Below, piece after piece: positions 1 through 5,287 of a DNA stretch of 5,287 bases. The stretch's first letter is position 1. Every line of letters starts with the position of its first letter. The translations under genes were made by a program, and so were the position numbers. The stretch comes from Pseudomonadota bacterium. Lineage in GTDB: Bacteria; Pseudomonadota; Alphaproteobacteria; Rhodospirillales; Magnetospirillaceae. The notes below the pieces were generated by a model. The model did no database searches. It was not told where the DNA came from and saw only the letters and a list, made by a program, of their open reading frames with translations. Where the stretch lies: the NCBI GenBank assembly GCA_023437865.1, contig JAEZFE010000234.1, forward strand, positions 1 to 5,287, read 5' to 3'.

Positions 1-1
1 T

Positions 2-643
2 GCCTATCCGGACCAGTCGGTGTGGACCGCCGAGGTGGATGCCGACGGAAATCCTGCCAATCCGCTGCTGAAACTGGCGGGGGCGCTGTTTGCCGAGGCA
101 GGCATCCAGTGGCATGCGACCGCCTACCCGGCGTCGCGCATGTTCAATCAACTGAAGTCGGGCAGTTCGCAATTTTCCATGCTGGTCAAGGCGCCGGCGC
201 TGGGCGATTGCTGTCTGTTCAGCAGGAAGCCGGTGGCGCATACCGAGATCAGGGTGTTCTGGCTGGGCGGCACCGCGCCGGTCCACAGCAGGGACGACTT
301 GGCCGGCAAGAACCTCATCGTGGTGCGCGGCTATTCCTATGGCGAGCTGGCGCCCTTCCTGGCCGATGAGCGCAACGGCATCCAGCGTACGACGGTGGAT
401 ACCCACCGGGCCGGCTTCGCCATGCTGGAGCACGGACGCGGCGACTATCTGCTGAACTATACCGGCCCCGCCCGCGAGATGCTGGCGGCCCGACCGATTA
501 CTGGGATCCAGTCGGCGAAGCTCGCCGATCTGGACGTTCATCTGGTCCTGAGCCGCCACTATCCCGACGCGGACAAGGTAATGGCGCGGCTGGAAGCCAT
601 CGTTGAACGCCTGGACAAGGGCCGCATCCTCCAGGGGCGTTAG
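2..643 (+). CDS. Periplasmic solute-binding-like protein (SBP_bac_3 type), 5' truncated by window edge
   Basis: This is the C-terminal 214 residues of a protein that probably binds a small solute in the periplasm, in the style of the amino-acid ABC transporter binding proteins (SBP_bac_3). The reading frame is open from base 2 (AYPDQSVW...) with no stop, and the residues before the first GTG at position 20 look like genuine family sequence, so the true start lies outside the window. The missing part is probably a signal peptide and the first beta strand. Supporting features are PLLKLAGALFAEAGI followed by YPASRMFNQLKSG (the early lobe-1 helix and strand), DDLAGKNLIVVRGYSYG (the typical DLkGk.v.v..G lobe-2 entry), HRAGFAMLEHGRGDYLL (the second ligand-lobe helix) and a final DADKVMARLEAIVERL helix. 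A Cys-Cys pair sits in GDCCLFSRKP. No permease or ATPase gene is visible, so it may be an orphan sensor or binding protein. It ends in TAG overlapping the convergent kinase stop. The fold call is fairly secure; the ligand is unknown. Confidence 0.75.
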   Translation, partial: AYPDQSVWTAEVDADGNPANPLLKLAGALFAEAGIQWHATAYPASRMFNQLKSGSSQFSMLVKAPALGDCCLFSRKPVAHTEIRVFWLGGTAPVHSRDDLAGKNLIVVRGYSYGELAPFLADERNGIQRTTVDTHRAGFAMLEHGRGDYLLNYTGPAREMLAARPITGIQSAKLADLDVHLVLSRHYPDADKVMARLEAIVERLDKGRILQGR

Positions 644-2139
644 GCCAGCGCTTCTTCCTGAGTGAGCACGCGGTCGGGCAGGGTAAACCAGAACGTGGTG
701 CCCTGGCCGGGCTCCGAGCTCAGCCAGATGATGCCCCCATGATTGTCGACCACCCGTTTGCAAATGGCGAGGCCGATGCCGGTGCCGGGAAAGGCATCGC
801 GGGTGTGCAGGCGCCGGAATACCTCGAACACATAATCGGCATATTGAGGTTCGATGCCGATGCCGTTGTCGCTGACTTTGAAGCGCCAATGCCCCGCGTC
901 GCGCTCTGCCTCGATGGTGACGCGGGGAGATGTGCCCGCGCGGGTGAATTTCAGTGCGTTGGTCAGCAGGTTCTGGAACAATTGCCGCAACTGACCGCTA
1001 TCGCCGCTGATGGTGGGCAAATCGCCGACGATGATCTCGGCCCGCTTCTGCGCGATTGCGGTCTGCAGGCTGCTCACCACCTCGTCCACCAGTGCGCCGC
1101 AATCGACGGGCTTGACCGCCATGGCCTCGCCCTCGCAGCGAGAATAATCGAGCAGGTCGGTGACCAGGCTCGACAGCCGCATGGCCTCGTTGATGATGAA
1201 GGCTAGGTATTCGTGCCCTTCGTCGCCCAACGCCACGGCATGACGGCGTTGCAGCAATTGCGAGAAGCTGACGATGGAGCGGATCGGCTCCTTGAGGTCG
1301 TGGGCGGCCACATAGGCAAAGCGCTCGACCTCGACCAGCGCCTTGGACAGCTGGTCCACCACCCGGCGCAGGTCGTTCTCGGCCTGCTGGCGCACCTGGT
1401 TCTCGGCGGCAAGCTGGAGATTGCGCGAATTAAGATCGGCGACCAGCAGCTTCAGCCGCTCCGCCATTCCGTCAAAGGCCCAACGCACCTCGTCGAGCTC
1501 GTCGCCTTTGCCCGGGCCGGTGGGCAGGTCGTCGGCCATGGTCATGCAATCGGGCGTTATCTGGGGCACCAGCCCCTTGACCCGGCGGGCCAGCTCCTCG
1601 ATGCGGATGGTCACCAAATGGCGGAACGCCAGATACATGAACCCGGCCACCAGAAAGGTTTTGATGCCGTTGCCCAGCAGGATGGTTACCCCCTGCCACA
1701 GCAGGGTGCTGTAAACGTGATCGAGGCCGGCAGTGATTTGAATGGTGCCGATGACGCGCTCTTCGCCCCGCACCTTATGGCGAAGCGGATAGGTGCGCAC
1801 CACTTGCTGCGCCGACGCGCCCGACTGGGCGGCCCACCCGGCGGCGCCATCGCTGCCTTGGATGGCCGCGCGCTCGATATGGGGAAGGTTCACCAGCGAA
1901 TCGAGCGATAGCTGGGTCTGCTGGTCATTGAAGCTCCACACGCTGGCGGCGATGGGCGGGAAGTAAACGCTGACGCGGTCGAGCAGGTCATCGACGCCGG
2001 CGCGCTGAACCCGGTAATCCATGAACAGCTGAAATGCGGTCAGGAAAAGGGTGACAACGGACGAGAAGGCAACGATCAGGATGATCATCTTCCTGCCGAC
2101 AGTGCTCACCTTGCGCAGGGAATCGAGCAGGACGATCAA
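640..2139 (-). CDS. Membrane sensor histidine kinase (periplasmic sensor, HAMP, HisKA, HATPase_c)
   Basis: A 499-residue inner-membrane sensor kinase that should autophosphorylate a histidine and pass the phosphate to a response regulator not present here. Order of parts: TM1 about 18-40; periplasmic sensor about 41-145; TM2 about 147-172; HAMP about 173-232 with DELDEVRWAFDGM; short coiled coil about 233-272; HisKA with FAYVAAHDLKEP, phosphoacceptor His280; HATPase_c with N box NLLTNALKF (390-398), G1 DNGIGI (424-429), F box around 436-444 and G2 GTGIGLAI (452-459). All catalytic boxes look intact. The sensor contains ASVWSFNDQQ and LVNLPHIERAAI, the SLWxFDxxQ...LPxI style of small CHASE-type periplasmic domains (possibly CHASE5; tentative). 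The HisKA resembles that of phytochrome-like kinases, whose partners are often single-domain receivers. There is no receiver or DNA-binding domain. The start is TTG at 2139, preceded by GGGGGA on the minus strand at about 9 bases; ATG at 2088 (Met18) is the main alternative but would start right at TM1 with its AGGA only about 2 bases away. The signal sensed is unknown. Confidence 0.93.
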   Translation of the reverse strand: MIVLLDSLRKVSTVGRKMIILIVAFSSVVTLFLTAFQLFMDYRVQRAGVDDLLDRVSVYFPPIAASVWSFNDQQTQLSLDSLVNLPHIERAAIQGSDGAAGWAAQSGASAQQVVRTYPLRHKVRGEERVIGTIQITAGLDHVYSTLLWQGVTILLGNGIKTFLVAGFMYLAFRHLVTIRIEELARRVKGLVPQITPDCMTMADDLPTGPGKGDELDEVRWAFDGMAERLKLLVADLNSRNLQLAAENQVRQQAENDLRRVVDQLSKALVEVERFAYVAAHDLKEPIRSIVSFSQLLQRRHAVALGDEGHEYLAFIINEAMRLSSLVTDLLDYSRCEGEAMAVKPVDCGALVDEVVSSLQTAIAQKRAEIIVGDLPTISGDSGQLRQLFQNLLTNALKFTRAGTSPRVTIEAERDAGHWRFKVSDNGIGIEPQYADYVFEVFRRLHTRDAFPGTGIGLAICKRVVDNHGGIIWLSSEPGQGTTFWFTLPDRVLTQEEALA

Positions 2140-2279
2140 GTTGACCGTCCCCCGATTCCATCCAAAACGGCGGTGGCGTGCCCGCTGTCCAACGGCGCAT
2201 CCTCTTCCCTGTTCTAAAGCGATAGTAGCGTAATTTTCGCTTCGCCGAACCGGTTATCACGCGCGCCGGATGCACAGGA
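2140..2279 (-). promoter_or_regulatory. Pirin-kinase gap with candidate promoter for the kinase gene
   Basis: A 140-bp gap separates the pirin stop from the kinase start on the same strand, too wide for tight translational coupling. The stretch 2215-2240 is the only clearly AT-rich part. Read on the minus strand it contains TACTAT (plus positions 2222-2227), four of six matches to a sigma-70 -10 box, but the hexamer 16 bp upstream (TTCGGC) is a poor -35. An 8-bp palindrome AACCGGTT lies at 2248-2255, just upstream of this candidate. A promoter here would give the kinase a leader of roughly 75-80 bases ending in the GGGGGA ribosome binding site. No terminator hairpin with a U-tract is visible after pirin, so read-through from pirin is also possible. 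This is a weak call from sequence shape only. Confidence 0.25.
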
Positions 2280-3182
2280 TCAGGGATAAGAGACCGGCCC
2301 CGGCCTGGGTGATTCGGGCAGTGGGATGGATTCGGTTTCGCCCGGCACCGGTGGGAAGCGGCCTTGCCGCCAGTCTTCCTTGGCCTGTTCGATACGCGCG
2401 GTCGAGCTCGATACAAAGTTCCACCATACGTGGCGTGGGCCATCCATGGGGGCGCCGCCAAACAGCATGACGCGGGAATATTCCTGGGTTGCAAGCCGCG
2501 GTGTCGCGCCCTTGGTCAGCACCGCCAATTCCCCGGGAACGCAGACCCGCCCGGCCAGGAAGACCCGGCCCGAGATCACATAGAGTGCCCGCTCCTCGTA
2601 ACTCGCTGCCACCGCCATCTGAGCGCCGGGAACCAGGACGATGTCGGCATACAGGGTCTCGGACGCCGTCTGCACAGGAGAGATGGCACCACCCAGGCTG
2701 CCGGCGATCAGGCGTACGCGCAGGCCTTCACCTTCCATCTCCGGCAGCGCCTCGGCGGCGTAATGGGTGAAGGAGGGCTCGCATTCCTCCTGCTCGCGCG
2801 GCAGGGCGACCCACGACTGGATGCCGGACAGCCGGGGGCCGGCGGCGCGGGCCTCGGCGGGCGTGCGCTCGGAATGGACGATTCCCCGGCCAGCGACCAT
2901 CCAATTGACCGCTCCGGGTCGGATGGGCTGCACCGTGCCCAGGGAATCACGGTGCATGATCTCACCTTCGAACAGATAGGTGACGGTCGCCAGCCCGATA
3001 TGCGGATGAGGCCGCACGTCCAGACCCTTGCCGGGCGCCAATCCCGTGGGGCCCATCTGGTCCCAGAACACGAACGGCCCAACCATGCGCCGCTCCGCCG
3101 CCGGCAGGGCGCGCCGCACCTCGAAGCCGTCCCCCAGGTCACGGGTGCGCGGCACGATCACGACGTCGAGCTCTTGGGTCAT
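2280..3182 (-). CDS. Pirin family protein (bicupin)
   Basis: A complete 300-residue pirin-like protein, close to the usual bacterial length of about 230-310. The N-terminal cupin carries the family signature RPHPHIGLATVTYLFEG followed by HRDSLG and AGRGIVHSER. By analogy with human pirin, whose metal ligands are two His in HxH plus His and Glu further on, the ligands here would be His59, His61, His103 and Glu105; all are present. The second cupin spans about 165-245 (ISGRVFLAG, GELAVL, FGGAPMDGPRHVWWNFVSSS), with the conserved C-terminal helix IEQAKEDWRQGRF and a proline-rich tail. Some bacterial pirins (YhhW of E. coli) show quercetin 2,3-dioxygenase activity in vitro; others bind metabolic enzymes, so the physiological role here is open. 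Start ATG at 3180-3182 follows a strong GGGAGGTG ribosome binding site on the minus strand. It is divergent from dinB and upstream of the sensor kinase gene. It is probably cytoplasmic, as no signal peptide is seen. Confidence 0.95.
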   Translation of the reverse strand: MTQELDVVIVPRTRDLGDGFEVRRALPAAERRMVGPFVFWDQMGPTGLAPGKGLDVRPHPHIGLATVTYLFEGEIMHRDSLGTVQPIRPGAVNWMVAGRGIVHSERTPAEARAAGPRLSGIQSWVALPREQEECEPSFTHYAAEALPEMEGEGLRVRLIAGSLGGAISPVQTASETLYADIVLVPGAQMAVAASYEERALYVISGRVFLAGRVCVPGELAVLTKGATPRLATQEYSRVMLFGGAPMDGPRHVWWNFVSSSTARIEQAKEDWRQGRFPPVPGETESIPLPESPRPGPVSYP

Positions 3183-3284
3183 CCCGCACCTCCCTGTTGA
3201 TCAATCGGCAGATGGGGGCGCGCCGGGCGGCCGTCAACAAAGGGGCAGCGCGCCCCGCACGGACGCGACTATAGTGGCGGCGCC
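3183..3284. promoter_or_regulatory. Divergent intergenic region between pirin and dinB
   Basis: These 102 bp must carry the start signals of both flanking genes. For pirin (minus strand), TTGACG at plus 3232-3237 is a good -35, but 17 bp on the -10 position reads CATCTG (3209-3214), a poor match; the ribosome binding site GGGAGGTG is strong. For dinB (plus strand), TATAGT at 3270-3275 matches a -10 box at five of six positions, with no recognisable -35, and lies only about 9 bases before the ATG. Other shapes are an 8-bp palindrome TTGATCAA (3197-3204), an inverted pair TGTTGA (3195-3200) and TCAACA (3234-3239), and a small GGGGC/GCCCC hairpin (3242-3256). No GTTC-N7-GTTC box, the alphaproteobacterial LexA site, is seen. 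The presence of promoters here follows from the gene arrangement; the exact boxes are tentative. Confidence 0.4.
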
Positions 3285-4445
3285 ATGCCAGCCCTGTGCC
3301 GTGATTGCTGCATTCCCTTCCGCTCCGGCCCGGATTGCCCGCGCTGCGGAGCGCTGCGGGCCGTCGAGCATGACGAGCTGTACGAACTCGACATCGCTCA
3401 CATCGACTGCGATTCCTTCTACGCCTCGGTCGAGAAGCGCGACAATCCCAGCCTGATCGACAAGCCGGTCATCGTCGGCCATCCCGGCGGGCGCGGCGTG
3501 GTCACCACGGCGTGCTACGTGGCGCGCCAGTATGGGCCGCGCTCGGCCATGCCCATGTTCAAGGCGCTGGAGCTGTGCCCCCACGCCGTGGTCATTCCGC
3601 CCGACATGGCGAAGTACAAGCGGGTGTCCGAGGTCATCCGCGCGCTGTTCCTGAAAGCCACGCCGCTGGTCGAGCCGCTGTCGCTGGACGAAGCCTATCT
3701 GGATCTGTCCGCGGAAGCCCGGCTGGTGGACAAGCCGCCCGCCGTGCTGCTGGCCCGGCTCCAGCGCGCCATTGAGCGGCGTGTCGGTATCACCGTGTCC
3801 GTCGGCCTGTCCTATAACAAGTTCCTGGCGAAGATGGCATCCGACCGCAACAAGCCGCGCGGCTTTTCGATCATCGGACGGGGGGAGGCGCAATCCATGC
3901 TGGCCCCCATGGGGGTGGGTGCGCTGTTCGGCGTTGGCGCCGCCACGGCGGCGCGTATGGAGCAGGCGGGCATCGCTACCATCGGCGATCTGCAGCAGAT
4001 GTCGGAGGCCGAGTTGGTCGCCCGCTTCGGCAAATTCGGCCGAGCGCTGTTCCTGATGGCGCGGGGGCTGGACCATCGTCGCGTCACGCCGGACCGTCCG
4101 GCGAAGAGCGTGTCCAACGAGACCACCTTCGCCCGCGATATCAAGGATGCCGCCCAACTGACCACCGCCCTGGAGCCGTTGGCGGCCAAGGTGGCGGGGC
4201 GGCTCGAACGGGCCGGTCTGGCTGGGCGTACCGTGGTGCTGAAGCTCAAGACCGCCGATTTCAAGCTGCTGACCCGCAACCACCGCCTGCCCGATCCGAC
4301 CGCACGCGGCGATGTGCTGTTCAAGACCGCCTGTGCGTTGCTCGCCCGTGAGGTCGATGGCCGCGCCTTCCGCCTCATCGGCGTCGGCGTCACCGATCTG
4401 GTTCCGGCAGGCGAGGCCGATCCGCCCGATCTGTTCGGTGGGTGA
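3285..4445 (+). CDS. dinB: DNA polymerase IV (Y-family translesion polymerase) with N-terminal zinc-knuckle-like extension
   Basis: A 386-residue error-prone polymerase of the Y family that copies past damaged bases in the cytoplasm. The palm carries HIDCDSFYASVE with metal ligand Asp41 and Tyr46 at the steric-gate position (Phe13 in E. coli DinB, Tyr12 in Dpo4), and LSLDEAYLD with Asp135/Glu136; these are the expected catalytic carboxylates. YNKFLAKMASDRNKPRG (177-193) is the conserved palm/thumb entry. The thumb helix-hairpin-helix region is about 205-245. The little-finger domain is about 270-372, including SVSNETTF. Ahead of the usual start there are about 34 extra residues with Cys5-x2-Cys8 (Cys9) and Cys18-x2-Cys21, a zinc-ribbon-like pattern I recognise from alphaproteobacterial DinB proteins. 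The tail PPDLFGG resembles a beta-clamp motif (QLxLF) but lacks the Gln. ATG 3285 is the only ATG/GTG/TTG in frame after the stop at 3198-3200, and none occurs before Asp41, so the extension is real. The ribosome binding site is weak (GGCGG). No LexA box is seen. Confidence 0.97.
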   Translation: MPALCRDCCIPFRSGPDCPRCGALRAVEHDELYELDIAHIDCDSFYASVEKRDNPSLIDKPVIVGHPGGRGVVTTACYVARQYGPRSAMPMFKALELCPHAVVIPPDMAKYKRVSEVIRALFLKATPLVEPLSLDEAYLDLSAEARLVDKPPAVLLARLQRAIERRVGITVSVGLSYNKFLAKMASDRNKPRGFSIIGRGEAQSMLAPMGVGALFGVGAATAARMEQAGIATIGDLQQMSEAELVARFGKFGRALFLMARGLDHRRVTPDRPAKSVSNETTFARDIKDAAQLTTALEPLAAKVAGRLERAGLAGRTVVLKLKTADFKLLTRNHRLPDPTARGDVLFKTACALLAREVDGRAFRLIGVGVTDLVPAGEADPPDLFGG

Positions 4446-4452
4446 AGGATGC

Positions 4453-4482
4453 TCGACAATGGCGCGTGCGGCGCGGTATGAG
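4453..4482 (+). promoter_or_regulatory. Candidate sigma-70-type promoter for the 77-residue gene
   Basis: TCGACA (4453-4458) matches the -35 consensus TTGACA at five of six positions, and TATGAG (4477-4482) matches TATAAT at four of six, with an 18-bp spacer. It starts 7 bases after the dinB stop and ends 34 bases before the next ATG, so a transcript would have a leader of roughly 28 bases holding the GAAGG ribosome binding site (4503-4507). The downstream sequence to about 4500 is unusually AT-rich for this window. It could let the small gene be transcribed independently of dinB. It is judged by eye only. Confidence 0.4.
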
Positions 4483-4516
4483 TAAATTAGACTTAGGTTG
4501 TTGAAGGTCGTAGATC

Positions 4517-4750
4517 ATGAGCCTGTTCGGCCGCCGCGCCCGGGGTACCGATGTCGCCCCCGGCGATGTCTTCCGCAAGGCCGGCACCTATGGTGGCGAC
4601 TGGGTAGTGGAACGCGTGTTTGACTATTCCGACATTCCGCGTCACGTCCGGTTGGTTGAGCGGAACGGCGCCCGCGCCATGACGGTCGCGGCCTCCATGC
4701 TGTTCGACCCCGATTGCTTCACCGCCGTGGGCTTTGGCGGCGAGGGCTGA
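4517..4750 (+). CDS. Small uncharacterised protein (77 residues)
   Basis: I do not recognise a named family. The protein is small, soluble and without signal peptide or membrane segment. It opens with a basic stretch (MSLFGRRARG), then reads DVAPGDVFRKAGTYGGDWVVERVFDYSDIPRHVRLVERNG and closes with AASMLFDPDCFTAVG. The alternating hydrophobic pattern WVVERVFDY...HVRLVER...AMTVAASML suggests a small beta barrel of three to five strands, of the kind seen in short SH3- or KOW-like proteins; that is inference only. There is one cysteine, in DPDCF. The start is well supported: ATG at 4517 follows an in-frame TAG at 4511-4513, and GAAGG sits 9 bases upstream. Its base composition and codon use match the neighbours, which argues for a real gene. 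It follows dinB by 71 bp on the same strand and has a candidate promoter in that gap, so it need not be functionally tied to dinB. A strong hairpin lies downstream. Confidence 0.8.
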   Translation: MSLFGRRARGTDVAPGDVFRKAGTYGGDWVVERVFDYSDIPRHVRLVERNGARAMTVAASMLFDPDCFTAVGFGGEG

Positions 4751-4813
4751 GGTCCCTGTCGCTGCAGCTTTGCCTTAGCCAGACGGGGCGAGGACGCTTC
4801 CGATTGCGGAACT

Positions 4814-4848
4814 GAATGCATGGCCGGGGTGCCCCCGGCCATGCATTC
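4814..4848. terminator. Perfect 16-bp hairpin between convergent genes, probable bidirectional terminator
   Basis: Bases 4814-4829 and 4833-4848 are perfect reverse complements around a three-base loop TGC, with the GC-rich half (GGCCGGGG) near the loop and ATGCAT in the outer half of each arm. It lies 63 bp after the stop of the 77-residue gene and 14 bp after the stop of the NDUFA9-like gene on the opposite strand, where a shared terminator is expected. Neither side is followed by a T-run: the plus strand continues TCGGCTTACTTG and the minus strand AGTTCCGCAATC. It is therefore not a textbook intrinsic terminator. It may terminate without a U-tract, or protect transcript 3' ends. The remainder of 4751-4862 holds nothing else I can identify. 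Confidence 0.65.
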
Positions 4849-4862
4849 TCGGCTTACTTGCG

Positions 4863-5287
4863 CTAAGCCTGATAGCGGTGCAGATAGGTCGGCACGATGG
4901 CTTCCGCCGCCGCCGGAATGATGCCCAGGTCGGTCAGGCCGGGTTTGCCGCCGCGCACCACATTATCCACCCTCAGCAGCTTGACCTGATCGGGCGTCAG
5001 CGCCGGCTTGGGCAGGAACTTCAGGAAGAACGCCTGCACGCTTGCTACCGCGAAGGGCAGCGGCACCAGCAGGCGCCTGCGCCCGGTGGCCCGGTTCACC
5101 AGCTCCAGGATCTCCTTCAAGGTATAACGGCGAGGGCCGCCCAGCTCGAAGACCTTGCCGGCCAGGCGCGGGTCCTCCACCGCCTTGACGATGGCCTCGG
5201 CCACATCGCCCACATAAACCGGCTGGAACGTGGGGCCGCCCGAGCCGAACAGATCGATGCCGTAGCCGCTTTCGGTATGCACGGGCT
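4863..5287 (-). CDS. Complex I NDUFA9-like protein (atypical extended SDR), 5' truncated by window edge
   Basis: This is the C-terminal 140 residues of an NAD(P)-binding epimerase-like protein of the NDUFA9 / complex I 39-kDa subunit type, usually a little over 300 residues, so the Rossmann N-terminus and its nucleotide-binding loop lie off the right edge. The frame stays open to the window end; the GTG at 5280-5282 encodes an internal valine rather than the start. Diagnostic stretches are GGPTFQPVYVGDVAEAIVKA (the conserved FQPVYVxDVA block of this family), GKVFELGGPRRYTLKEILEL and the C-terminal LTPDQVKLLRVDNVV with LGIIPAAAEAIVPTYLHRY. Bacterial members are annotated as NADH-ubiquinone oxidoreductase subunit-like or as sugar-nucleotide epimerase-like; mitochondrial NDUFA9 binds NADPH structurally within complex I. 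Whether this bacterial protein associates with complex I cannot be read here. It ends in TAG 14 bp from a strong hairpin and is convergent with the 77-residue gene. Confidence 0.88.
   Translation of the reverse strand, partial: PVHTESGYGIDLFGSGGPTFQPVYVGDVAEAIVKAVEDPRLAGKVFELGGPRRYTLKEILELVNRATGRRRLLVPLPFAVASVQAFFLKFLPKPALTPDQVKLLRVDNVVRGGKPGLTDLGIIPAAAEAIVPTYLHRYQA

Noticed and set aside
1213..1911. Long plus-strand open frame opposite the kinase gene (232 codons)
   Set aside because: It lies wholly inside the kinase gene, whose protein has every expected motif. The translation is low-complexity His/Gly/Ala/Leu-rich text typical of an antisense shadow in GC-rich DNA.
1988..2494. Minus-strand frame spanning the kinase start and the 3' end of pirin, possible small upstream gene
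   Set aside because: It overlaps two well-supported genes in a different frame. Its internal ATG at 2198-2200 has a purine-rich stretch directly abutting it without proper spacing, and its protein is Arg/Pro-rich without pattern.
2364..3200. Plus-strand open frame of 278 codons opposite pirin
   Set aside because: The pirin frame has intact metal ligands and a strong ribosome binding site. The opposite frame has no recognisable domain and no ribosome binding site that I can see.
3242..3256. GGGGC-AGCGC-GCCCC hairpin as a terminator or riboswitch
   Set aside because: It is only a 5-bp stem, has no T-run and sits upstream of both divergent genes. It is common by chance in GC-rich DNA, so it is mentioned only as part of the intergenic region.
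3234..4283. Minus-strand open frame of 349 codons opposite dinB
   Set aside because: The translation is rich in Gln, His, Arg and Gly with no domain pattern and mirrors the codon structure of dinB, so it is an antisense shadow.
4642..4842. Minus-strand 66-codon frame overlapping the 77-residue gene
   Set aside because: It is mostly antisense to a better-supported gene and begins inside the terminator hairpin, so it is unlikely to be translated.
1..5287. Mobile element, CRISPR array, tRNA or a new multi-gene system
   Set aside because: I saw no direct repeats with regular spacing, no transposase or integrase motifs, no cloverleaf and no compositional break. The genes are ordinary core families plus one small unknown.

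Overview
The window is a GC-rich stretch, dense with genes and with clear alphaproteobacterial character. The protein styles fit a free-living member of the Rhodospirillales (Magnetospirillum/Phaeospirillum-like). This placement is inferred from four things: a DNA polymerase IV with an N-terminal cysteine knuckle, an orphan SBP_bac_3-type periplasmic protein beside a hybrid-free sensor kinase, an NDUFA9-type dehydrogenase-like protein, and the codon use. No rRNA, tRNA or marker gene is present to confirm it.

Layout, left to right. (1) 2-643 (+) is the C-terminal part of a periplasmic solute-binding-like protein whose start lies off the left edge. (2) 640-2139 (-) is a complete membrane sensor histidine kinase, convergent with (1); the two genes share the four bases of their stop codons. 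(3) 2280-3182 (-) is a complete pirin-family cupin protein, upstream of the kinase on the same strand with a 140-bp gap. (4) 3183-3284 is a divergent intergenic region between pirin and dinB. (5) 3285-4445 (+) is a complete DNA polymerase IV (dinB). (6) 4517-4750 (+) is a 77-residue protein of unknown function with its own plausible promoter and ribosome binding site. (7) 4814-4848 is a perfect 16-bp hairpin between convergent genes. (8) 4863-5287 (-) is the C-terminal part of an NDUFA9-like extended-SDR protein that runs off the right edge.

The genes do not form an obvious single pathway. The nearest thing to a functional pair is the periplasmic binding protein with the convergent sensor kinase, which may sense related signals. 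No cognate response regulator is present in the window. dinB (translesion synthesis) and pirin share a divergent promoter region but have no established common pathway.

I see no mobile element, CRISPR array, integration scar or evident new defence or biosynthetic system. This looks like ordinary core chromosome. The points most worth checking are the zinc-knuckle extension and degenerate clamp motif of DinB, its possibly leaderless start, the uncharacterised 77-residue protein, and the U-less hairpin.
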